From Candidatus Falkowbacteria bacterium CG02_land_8_20_14_3_00_36_14 (GTDB taxonomy: Bacteria; Patescibacteriota; Patescibacteriia; Patescibacteriales; UM-FILTER-36-11), in assembly GCA_002781265.1 (NCBI GenBank), contig PETS01000138.1, forward strand, positions 1-12,322: a stretch of DNA of 12,322 bases, written 5' to 3'. Position 1 is the stretch's first letter. Every line of letters starts with the position of its first letter. Both the position numbers and the translations under genes were made by a program. The notes under the pieces are model-generated. The model did no database searches, was not told the origin of the DNA, and saw nothing but the letters and a program-made list of their open reading frames with translations. Below, piece after piece: positions 6,301 to 12,322 of the stretch.

Positions 6301-6946
6301 ATTTTTAGAAGATATAACATTGCCTTTATTTAATTTGGCCAAGCAGGCAAATGATAAAAATTCCATTTGCGTAGCCGGCATTATAACCAGTATTAAAAAA
6401 ATTTATACCCGCCGGAACGAGCCGATGATGTTTGCAAAAATAGAAGATACAACCGGTAGCCTTGAAGTTATAGTTTTCCCGAATCTTCTGAAAGACAGCG
6501 CTTCTATTTGGCAGGCAGGCAAAGTGGTTATTTGCCAGGGCAAGCTTTCAGACAAAGATCAGGAAGTAAAATTATTGGTTAATATAGCCATGGAATTATC
6601 ATTAGATAATATTGAAGAATTAATAGCCGGTTTTAAGAAAAAAATATCAAATAGATTTAATTATAATAACAAAAATAGCTATAATTATTCTAATCTTTCA
6701 ACCAGCCGGAAGCCCATACCCGATTTAAAATTAATGTTAGCGGAAGGGCTTGACGATTCAACTTTAAATAGATTAAAAAATATTTTAGCAAAACATAGCG
6801 GAACCAATAAAGTATTTATAAAAATTAGACAGGGAAAAATTGAAAATATATTAGAAACAGGATTTAGGGTGAACAATAATAAGTCGCTGATTGATGAAAT
6901 TAATAAAGAATTTTCCCATAGTATAAAAGTAGTGGACGAATTATAA
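3383..6946 (+). CDS. dnaE: DNA polymerase III alpha subunit
   Basis: This 1187-residue catalytic subunit of the replicative polymerase (C-family, DnaE1 type) extends primed DNA 5' to 3' at the fork. Order of domains: PHP (about 1-210, starting HLHNHSHYSLLDG at 5-17, with GLTDHGTMYGA, IGIEAY, LEIMPH and ATNDAHY retaining the metal-ligand pattern); palm with GPGRGSASG near 360 and PDIDLDF; fingers containing FNRSHAACYAMIGYETAYLKAHWP; a helix-hairpin-helix region near 835-870; an OB fold (about 994-1075); and a short C-terminal domain. The catalytic aspartates are D402, D404 and D555, almost the E. coli numbering. QVSLFF (922-927) matches the internal beta-clamp-binding motif. Length matches DnaE1 (about 1160), and there is no inserted exonuclease as in PolC. 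The intact PHP ligand pattern suggests a metal-binding, possibly proofreading, PHP domain (inference). The gene is 96 bases after parB, with no visible Shine-Dalgarno. Confidence 0.98.
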   Translation: MRFVHLHNHSHYSLLDGLSKIDEIIEAALTDGAPAIGLTDHGTMYGAIEFYQKCRQAGIKPIIGIEAYLAPNSRFDKNTKSDEHNYYHLLLLAKNNEGYKNLIKLTSIAHLEGFYYKPRIDWEILKKYSQGLIASTACLGGEIPRLILSGKLAKAEKRILEYNDLFGTGNFYLEIMPHLNLEGQAQVNSQLIKFSQKLNIPLVATNDAHYLKKEDDEVQDVLLCLQNKKKKQDSDRMNMTGGNYSLRPGREMAEVFKDVPQAVANTLAIAAKCDIEIKLGNIQLPYFIVPAGFNENNYLEKISREGLIKRYGKKYEGIDNKIKERLDYELAVIKKMGWPSYFLIVADFVNWAKDNGIVVGPGRGSASGSLVCYLTGITNLDPLQYDLLFERFLNPDRISMPDIDLDFADTGRDKVIAYVENKYGEDHVAQIITFGTMAARAAVRDVGRVLDYPYDYCDRLAKMIPMFAKVEQALETVSELKDMYKNDEAARKILDYARKLEGVARHASTHACGVLITKDKLTEYVPLQYASSSDRSVVSQYSLHPIEELGLLKMDFLGLKNLTIIEQACKIIKNTRGLEINIDNIPLNDKKTFRLFQGGATTGVFQFESSGMKRYLRELKPTEFEDIIAMVALYRPGPMEWIPDYIMGKHGKKKPTYLHPILEPILAKTYGVALYQEQVMQMARDLAGFTMAEADVLRKAVGKKISKLLAEQKEKFIDGCVKNSISSQLAGKIFSFIEPFAGYGFNRSHAACYAMIGYETAYLKAHWPTEFMAALLTSDQQNIDRISIEIEECRRMGIKVSRPDLNQSFSSFTVITSGTEKNELAGSEEIVDTIRFGLKAIKNVGENISEVIIKERKKNGPFKDISDLLERVTNKDLNKKSLESLIKSGSLDKFGERGQLLANMENLLNFSKEITKLRSNGQVSLFFDSPNINLPNKVKLDPAPKANRQESLAWEKELLGIYISEHPFSDYKKFLEDITLPLFNLAKQANDKNSICVAGIITSIKKIYTRRNEPMMFAKIEDTTGSLEVIVFPNLLKDSASIWQAGKVVICQGKLSDKDQEVKLLVNIAMELSLDNIEELIAGFKKKISNRFNYNNKNSYNYSNLSTSRKPIPDLKLMLAEGLDDSTLNRLKNILAKHSGTNKVFIKIRQGKIENILETGFRVNNNKSLIDEINKEFSHSIKVVDEL

Positions 6947-7000
6947 TTAATATATTATAATAATATAGGATAGTTAATATAAATTATTAATTTTATAAAA

Positions 7001-7037
7001 AGAAATTGCGCCGAATACGGCATTTGGCGGCATTTCT
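7001..7037. repeat. Imperfect hairpin downstream of dnaE
   Basis: AGAAATTGCGCC (7001-7012) and GGCGGCATTTCT (7026-7037) are complementary at 10 of 12 positions, enclosing GAATACGGCATTT. It is the only GC-rich patch in an otherwise AT-only gap of 118 bases. ATAAATAA follows rather than a T-run, so it is at best a weak terminator for dnaE. A decayed palindromic repeat is equally possible. Confidence 0.45.
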
Positions 7038-7064
7038 ATAAATAATATTGAGATTATAAAAAAT

Positions 7065-8606
7065 ATGCCTAAAGCCATAAATAAAAAAACTAAAGCTAAT
7101 AAAAAATATAAAACAATTATCGCCGGGCGGGATTCCGCACGTGAGATAAAAATTTATTCTCCAAAATTTACGATTTCTAAAAAAGTATCGGAAGGTTCAA
7201 GCAAAAAAAATATAAAAACAGCCCAAAGAATAAAAATTATAAATGTTAGCAGTAATAATAATAAAGATAAAAATAAGGAAATAATTCCAGAAAATTTTGA
7301 TTCTATTAACATTGAATCTAATCCGAAAGATATTGCTAATTATGGAAAAATTGCCATAAAAGAAAAAAATGTTAATAATCAAGAATCAGGCCTTCCTAAA
7401 ATATTCCCATTAAATAAAAATATAAATTTTATCGCCGGAGATAATAGGGAAGTTCAGGTTAAAGATGAAATAAAAACTACTAGCGGATTATCCCTGCGTT
7501 TATACAGAAAAATTGCTTTTAGTTTTATTTTTTTTACTATTTTATTATTAGCGGTGGTAGCTTATTTTACATTTATTAAAGTGAATATAATTATAATACC
7601 GAATCAAGAGCGTTTAAGCGATAATTTAATCGTTGATATTTCCGATGCCGGCAATGCTCAAAAAAGCGCTGGATCAATTAAGGGGATAGTGGAAGAAGTG
7701 GAAATAGAAAAAACAAAGCAATTTGACTCAACCGGCGAAGAGATAATAGCCGGGGAAGTGGCGGGCAATGCAACTATAATAAATAATTATATTAAAAGTC
7801 AGCCCTTAGTAGCTACCACGAGATTATTATCGCCTGATAATAAAATATTCAGGATTAAAAAGACCGTAAATGTTCCGGCCGGCGGTTCCGTAGAAGTGGA
7901 AATTTATGCTGACGATATTAATCCGCAGATGGCTTTAGGCCCGACAAAGTTTATTATACCCGGGCTTTGGGCCGGCTTGCAGGATAAGATATACGCGGAG
8001 AACAAGGAGCCGATAGAATATAAGCAAACAGTCAAGAAAAATATTACCCAGCTTGACATCGACCAGGCGGTTGAGGATTTAAAAAAAGAGTTAATAGCGG
8101 AAAGTGAAGATAAATTGGGCGGCAATTATAAAGATTATAATAAGATTGTTTATAAGTTTAATAATGATTCCATAAGCATTATTATTGATAGCAAGGCCGG
8201 AGAAGAGAAAGAAAGTTTTTCCGTTACGATGAAAGCCAAGGTTGCAGTGATAGCGTTTAATAGAGGGGAAATAGAAAAATTAGCTGAAGCCAAATTAATG
8301 GCATCATTGCCGGCGAGCAAAGAGCTTTTGAAATTTGATAAAGATAAAATAGAATATGTATTAGGCGGTTATAATGTCAGCCGGGGCTCAGCTACTATTA
8401 ATGCTTCTTTTGAGGGGAAAATTACCTTGAATAGCAATGCGGATATAATTGACAAATCAAAATTATTGGGCTTGAATAATGATCAACTGTCGGCTTATTT
8501 AAAAACTTTACCAGAAATAGCCAGCTTTGAAATTAATTTTTATCCTTCTTTTATTAATAAAGTGCCTAACTTAGTTGATAGAATAAATATTGAAGTCAAA
8601 AAATAA
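7065..8606 (+). CDS. Single-pass membrane protein with a large baseplate-J-like outer region, function unknown
   Basis: This protein has 513 residues. The first about 145 are Lys/Asn-rich, low-complexity and probably disordered in the cytoplasm. A single hydrophobic segment (about 149-170, FSFIFFTILLLAVVAYFTF) anchors it, with basic residues (RLYRK) just before it, giving N-in, C-out topology. The outer about 340 residues are beta-rich with alternating hydrophobics. They include NNYIKSQPLVATTRLLSPDNKIFR, then VPAGGSVEVEIYADD and GPTKFIIPGL (near 290-300), then a helical stretch (DIDQAVEDLKKELIAE). From memory, this 'ATTR.LSPDGK.FR ... GPTKF.IPG' pattern is what is annotated in Patescibacteria as 'baseplate J/gp47 family protein'. 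I am only moderately sure, and a real phage-baseplate function is not implied because no tail genes are nearby. It lies 13 bases before thrS and is probably co-transcribed. Role unknown; surface attachment or envelope structure is a guess. Confidence 0.6.
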   Translation: MPKAINKKTKANKKYKTIIAGRDSAREIKIYSPKFTISKKVSEGSSKKNIKTAQRIKIINVSSNNNKDKNKEIIPENFDSINIESNPKDIANYGKIAIKEKNVNNQESGLPKIFPLNKNINFIAGDNREVQVKDEIKTTSGLSLRLYRKIAFSFIFFTILLLAVVAYFTFIKVNIIIIPNQERLSDNLIVDISDAGNAQKSAGSIKGIVEEVEIEKTKQFDSTGEEIIAGEVAGNATIINNYIKSQPLVATTRLLSPDNKIFRIKKTVNVPAGGSVEVEIYADDINPQMALGPTKFIIPGLWAGLQDKIYAENKEPIEYKQTVKKNITQLDIDQAVEDLKKELIAESEDKLGGNYKDYNKIVYKFNNDSISIIIDSKAGEEKESFSVTMKAKVAVIAFNRGEIEKLAEAKLMASLPASKELLKFDKDKIEYVLGGYNVSRGSATINASFEGKITLNSNADIIDKSKLLGLNNDQLSAYLKTLPEIASFEINFYPSFINKVPNLVDRINIEVKK

Positions 8607-8619
8607 GAAAATTTAGAAT

Positions 8620-10410
8620 ATGGAAAATAATAATTTAGAAATATTAAGGCATTCTTTGTCTCATATTATGGCATGCGCCGTAAAAGAAATTTGGCCTCAA
8701 ACCAAGTTCACTATCGGTCCGGCCATTGAGAATGGTTTTTATTATGATTTTGATTTTGGCAATAATAAGATTATCGAAGCGGATTTGGCTAAAATTGAAA
8801 AAAAAATGAACCACATTATTAAGCAGAATCTTGAATTTAAAAAAAGCGAAATGGATATTGGCAAGGCAATCAGCCAAGAAAAAAAATCAGGGCAGATTTA
8901 TAAAGTTGAATTATTAAAAGATCTTGAAAAAGAATTTTCTGCCGCTAAGAATCCGGCGGGTAAAAGCAAGGGGAAAAATGATTATAAAGTCAGTTATTAT
9001 CAATTGGGTAATTTTATCGACCTTTGCCGCGGACCGCATATAAAGACCAGCGGAAAAATAAAAAAAGGCAGTTTTAAATTAAGTAAATTAGCCGGCGCTT
9101 ATTGGCGGGGAAATGAAAAAAATAAAATGCTCACCAGAATTTATGGAGTTGGATTTAATACTAAAGAGGAATTGGATAGTTATTTGCATATGGCGGCAGA
9201 GGCCGAAAGAAGAGACCATAAAAAATTAGGTACCAAGCTGGAATTATTCGCCTTTCATAAAACCGCTCCAGGCATGCCCTACTGGCTGCCCAAGGGATTA
9301 ATTATTTACAATGAACTGGTAAATTTTTGGCGGCAAGAGCATTCGGCCGGAGGTTATCAGGAAATAGCCAGCCCTTTAGTCAATAAAAAGGAATTATGGG
9401 AAATTTCCGGCCATTGGGAGCATTACCAAAAAGATATGTTTATTGCCAATATGGGAGAAAATGAGATTTATGGAATCAAGCCCATGAATTGCCCTAACGC
9501 CATGGTAGTATATAAACTAAAAACCAGGAGCTACCGTGATTTGCCTATTAGATTTTCCGATACTGACTATTTGCATAGATATGAGCTTTCCGGGACGCTA
9601 AACGGCCTTTTCAGGGTGAGGTCTTTCAGACAGGATGACTCCCATAATTTTATTGCCGAAGATCAAATAGAAGAAGAATACTTAAGAATATTTGCCATAG
9701 TTGATAAATTTTATGGAATATTTAATTTAAGTTATAAGTTTCGCTTAGGCACTAGGCCGGAAAAATATATGGGGGATAAAAAAACTTGGGATAAGGCGGA
9801 AGCGGTTTTGCATAGAATTTTAATCAAAACTAAAGGTAAAAATGGATATTTAATCGCAGAGGGCGATGGCGCTTTTTACGGACCAAAAGTGGATATAATT
9901 ATGAAAGATATTTTAAACAGAGATTGGCAGATGGGCACAATTCAATTGGATTTTCAGATTCCGCGGCGGTTTGGATTAACATTTACGGACAAAGACGGTC
10001 AAGAAAAAATTCCCATCGTTATTCATCGAGTAATATACGGATCTTTAGAAAGATTTATCGGCATTTTAATAGAACATTTTGCCGGAGTTTTTCCGCTTTG
10101 GCTATCTCCGGTTCAAGTTAAAATAATTTCCGTGGGAGAAAGGCATATTTCTTATTGCCATAAAGTGGCTTCAGAGTTAATAGCCAATAATATTAGAGTA
10201 GAAGTTGATGATAATAATGAAACCGTCGGCAATAAAATCAGGAAAGCGGCTAACGAAAAAGCGCCTTATACTCTTGTTATCGGCGATAAAGAAGCCGGTT
10301 CTGATAAATTATCAGTCAGGGATAGGGGATCAAGAGAGACGAGAGAAATAGGCAAGGATGATTTTATAAATGAAGTAAAATTAAAAATTATTAAAAAAAT
10401 AGTTAATTAA
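8620..10410 (+). CDS. thrS: Threonyl-tRNA synthetase lacking the TGS domain
   Basis: This is a 596-residue class II synthetase that charges tRNA-Thr with threonine in the cytoplasm. It begins directly at the editing (SAD) domain: H11-SLS-H15 and C136-RGP-H140 form its metal site for hydrolysing mischarged Ser-tRNA-Thr. The catalytic domain has MNCPNAM with C291, the motif 2 region LNGLFRVRSFRQDDSHNF with H342, and IHRVIYGSLERFIG with H469. C291/H342/H469 are the zinc ligands that select threonine, spaced as in E. coli (C334/H385/H511). The C-terminal about 100 residues (PVQVKIISVGERH through DKLSVRDRG) are the anticodon-binding domain. The usual 60-residue N-terminal TGS domain (full length about 640) is absent: only five residues precede the editing domain, and the upstream gene ends 13 bases before. 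The usual MNCPGH motif reads MNCPNA. No T-box leader is visible. Confidence 0.96.
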   Translation: MENNNLEILRHSLSHIMACAVKEIWPQTKFTIGPAIENGFYYDFDFGNNKIIEADLAKIEKKMNHIIKQNLEFKKSEMDIGKAISQEKKSGQIYKVELLKDLEKEFSAAKNPAGKSKGKNDYKVSYYQLGNFIDLCRGPHIKTSGKIKKGSFKLSKLAGAYWRGNEKNKMLTRIYGVGFNTKEELDSYLHMAAEAERRDHKKLGTKLELFAFHKTAPGMPYWLPKGLIIYNELVNFWRQEHSAGGYQEIASPLVNKKELWEISGHWEHYQKDMFIANMGENEIYGIKPMNCPNAMVVYKLKTRSYRDLPIRFSDTDYLHRYELSGTLNGLFRVRSFRQDDSHNFIAEDQIEEEYLRIFAIVDKFYGIFNLSYKFRLGTRPEKYMGDKKTWDKAEAVLHRILIKTKGKNGYLIAEGDGAFYGPKVDIIMKDILNRDWQMGTIQLDFQIPRRFGLTFTDKDGQEKIPIVIHRVIYGSLERFIGILIEHFAGVFPLWLSPVQVKIISVGERHISYCHKVASELIANNIRVEVDDNNETVGNKIRKAANEKAPYTLVIGDKEAGSDKLSVRDRGSRETREIGKDDFINEVKLKIIKKIVN

Positions 10411-10518
10411 TATATAGAGATGGTGGCAAAAATAGTTTTGCAATAATCTCATCGCAAAGGTCGATTTTATTTTAAAAATAAAAATAAGATAAAATTAATA
10501 ATTAATATTACAAAAATT

Positions 10519-12270
10519 ATGAAGAAAAAATTATTATTTTCATTTTTAATCTTGGCATTGGCTTTTTCCGCCTTTGCCTGGGCGCCGGCAGCCAGCGCCG
10601 ATGGGCAGGTTTGCGGAATGGATAATGTCACTTATAGTTCGGCCCAGGCCGCGGCCGCGGCCGGCGTGGATGTGTCTTATGAATTTGCCTGCGCGGCCGT
10701 AACGGACGAAAGCAAATTATACGAGGCCAAAACCGATATTCATTTTGTCGGCCAGCTGATTGAAATCGGCTCAACGGATTTGCCCACCACCATAATCGTG
10801 AGCGATAATAAAACCGATCAGCATTACACGGTTAATGTAACGGATAAAACCGTTTTAGGCCAAAGGAAAGACCAATATACCAAGCTTTCCGATTGGATAC
10901 CTGGCGACCAGATAAGGGTAATTGGAGTAAAAAATGAAAACACCGATACGGTTGACGCCACCATTTTAGTGGATTTATCCATTCAAGTTAATGTAAATAG
11001 GGCCGTTAATGGATGGATTACGAAAATTTCCTCTTCAACTAATGAAATTACCTACCAATGGGCTAATAAAGAATATACTTTCCAGTATGACGGCAATACT
11101 AAATTTGTCGCCGGTTTGAAGAATCCAGCCGGAGTGGCTGATTTAAAAATAAACGACCGCATTCGCGGACGCATGCTTTTTCGGATCAATGAACTGCCGC
11201 TGGCGAAAATAGTGGTTGTCTTGCGCCGCGGAGAAAGTTTATTTATGAAAATCAGGACTTTTCGGCCTAATGCCACTTTAGTCCGTCTTGACAGCACTAT
11301 AGTGCCGACCACGATGCAGGTGAGAATAGACAAAACTCCGGGCTTACTTGGCAATGATGTTAATAATTTAATCGGCGCCGAAGGCGCTTTAACAACCGTT
11401 AATATCACCGAAGATACGGTTTTAGTCCGCAAATATTTCGGTAAAACAACTTTGGATGAATTTTCCATCGGTGATAAACTGCTGATCGTGGGCCGGGTTA
11501 ATGACGACGGCACCGTAGACGCCAAAGTGTTAAAAAACAATACTATTTGGAAAGTCAGCACCCAAGGGGTGGCCGGAGTGGTCACGGAGGTTAATACGGA
11601 GAAGAGTTTTATAACCATTAACTGGACGGCTTATAAGCATATTACCAGAGATGAGCTTAAGGATAAGCTGAAAGAATCAGATGAAGCGGTTTCCGCCCAG
11701 TTGTTGGCCAAGGTTAATCTAAGAGATGCTTTAAAAGAAAAGATCAAAAACATTTTACCGGAAAAAGTCGGCAATTTTTTGCGCTCTGTTCAATTTAAAA
11801 AAGTAACGATTGACAGAATCAAGCATCCCGATGTTAAAATAGGGGATCTGATTAAAAGATTGCCGGTGAAGAAAGCCAAAGTTAGCATAACTAAAGACAC
11901 AAAGATTATTGTCGGCACGAATAATAACGCCACTATCGCCGATATCAAGGTTGGTGATAAAGTCAGGATACGTGGCACTTTTAATACCAATACAAGCATT
12001 GTTACGGCGGAAACAATCGTGGTAGTAAATTCCTTGCCGGAAATTGAAGAGCCGCTCACTGCCAGTTTAGACGATGTCAACGAAGTAGTCGGCGCGATTA
12101 CCACCGATGATTTCGATAATTCGTTGGCGGCCGATACCGAAACTGATACCGAAGAAGTGATTGAAGATAGTGATGGCGATAATGCATCAGATGGGCCGGC
12201 AGACGATTCCAATGATTCTATTGAAAAAAATACAGCTACCTCCACGGAAGAAAACTCTATTAGCAATTAA
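10519..12270 (+). CDS. Secreted protein with Kazal-like N-terminus and DUF5666-like beta repeats
   Basis: This protein has 583 residues. A clear Sec signal peptide is present: MKKK, a hydrophobic core to about residue 21, and a probable signal peptidase I site after A25-S26-A27. Next comes VCGMDNVTYSSAQ...YEFAC (31-58), which resembles a Kazal-type 'VCG.DG.TY.N' motif reduced to two cysteines, C32 and C58, the only ones in the protein. Residues 75-505 contain about four modules of the form 'V.G.I..I....ITI......Y.V..T..T......LSDLKVGDKVRVRG......T..A..I', typical of DUF5666 (OB-like beta barrel), best seen at 76-155 and 453-505. The fourth is interrupted by a Lys-rich helical insertion (about 375-450). 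The last 75 residues are Asp/Glu/Ser/Thr-rich and end without an LPXTG or membrane anchor. It lies 108 bases after thrS and probably ends at the hairpin at 12305. No function can be assigned; a cell-surface or exported structural role is a guess. Confidence 0.7.
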   Translation: MKKKLLFSFLILALAFSAFAWAPAASADGQVCGMDNVTYSSAQAAAAAGVDVSYEFACAAVTDESKLYEAKTDIHFVGQLIEIGSTDLPTTIIVSDNKTDQHYTVNVTDKTVLGQRKDQYTKLSDWIPGDQIRVIGVKNENTDTVDATILVDLSIQVNVNRAVNGWITKISSSTNEITYQWANKEYTFQYDGNTKFVAGLKNPAGVADLKINDRIRGRMLFRINELPLAKIVVVLRRGESLFMKIRTFRPNATLVRLDSTIVPTTMQVRIDKTPGLLGNDVNNLIGAEGALTTVNITEDTVLVRKYFGKTTLDEFSIGDKLLIVGRVNDDGTVDAKVLKNNTIWKVSTQGVAGVVTEVNTEKSFITINWTAYKHITRDELKDKLKESDEAVSAQLLAKVNLRDALKEKIKNILPEKVGNFLRSVQFKKVTIDRIKHPDVKIGDLIKRLPVKKAKVSITKDTKIIVGTNNNATIADIKVGDKVRIRGTFNTNTSIVTAETIVVVNSLPEIEEPLTASLDDVNEVVGAITTDDFDNSLAADTETDTEEVIEDSDGDNASDGPADDSNDSIEKNTATSTEENSISN

Positions 12271-12304
12271 TATTTATATTAGAAGCTAGAATTTATCAAA
12301 CAAG

Positions 12305-12322
12305 AGCCGGATTTATCCGGCT
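12305..12322 (+). terminator. Probable intrinsic terminator, cut by the window edge
   Basis: AGCCGGAT-TT-ATCCGGCT is a perfect 8-bp GC-rich stem ending at the last base of the window, 34 bases after the preceding stop codon. Placement and stem fit a rho-independent terminator for the secreted-protein gene or its operon. The required T-run would lie just outside, so the call is provisional. Confidence 0.6.

Noticed and set aside
10438..10495. A promoter before the secreted-protein gene (TTGCAA with TATTTT or TAAAAT)
   Set aside because: The hexamer spacings are far from 17 and the -10 candidates are just part of an A/T-only inverted repeat.
11052..11618. Long - strand frames opposite the secreted-protein gene (also 11790-12266)
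   Set aside because: They are antisense shadows of a gene with a signal peptide and repeated domains, and their Ser/Thr/Leu-rich composition is what reversing that gene would give.
1560..12270. An alternative genetic code (TGA as glycine or tryptophan), found in some Patescibacteria
   Set aside because: All six genes use TGG for tryptophan, end in TAA, and have no in-frame TGA across conserved motifs.

Overview
The window is bacterial, AT-rich and compact, with six intact protein genes, all on the + strand. Several traits together suggest a Candidate Phyla Radiation (Patescibacteria, probably Parcubacteria-like) genome. These are a threonyl-tRNA synthetase without a TGS domain, a single-pass membrane protein of the baseplate-J-like type often annotated in that group, a secreted protein with a Kazal-like start and DUF5666-like repeats, intergenic hairpin repeats of the CCTGCC and ATGACGG types, and no clear Shine-Dalgarno sequence before any gene. 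The lineage is inferred from family knowledge and was not tested by a search. TGA is not used as a sense codon in the six genes, so the standard bacterial code fits.

Layout. Bases 1-71 hold the tail of what looks like a transposase. Bases 207-885 (- strand) are a damaged tRNA locus. Read 5' to 3' on the - strand it contains a perfect consensus promoter (962-934), a leader hairpin, an intact tRNA-Leu(CAA) (885-799), a 5'-truncated LAGLIDADG homing endonuclease gene (798-316), and the 3' half of a second leucine-type tRNA (310-207) whose T-loop is split by a 49-bp palindromic repeat. Bases 963-1559 carry no gene but a mosaic of short dispersed hairpin repeats.

The conserved block follows: parA (1560-2327), a 46-bp perfect palindrome, parB (2408-3286), dnaE (3383-6946), a membrane protein of unknown role (7065-8606), thrS (8620-10410) and a secreted DUF5666-like protein (10519-12270). 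The window ends in a GC-rich hairpin that is probably a terminator.

Function. ParA and ParB form a chromosome segregation pair. DnaE is the replicative polymerase, with its catalytic aspartates, clamp-binding motif and PHP residues in place. ThrS charges tRNA-Thr. The membrane and secreted proteins belong to the cell envelope and have no assignable biochemical role. I see no defence system, CRISPR array or biosynthetic cluster. The most unusual parts are the tRNA/endonuclease locus and the palindrome between parA and parB.
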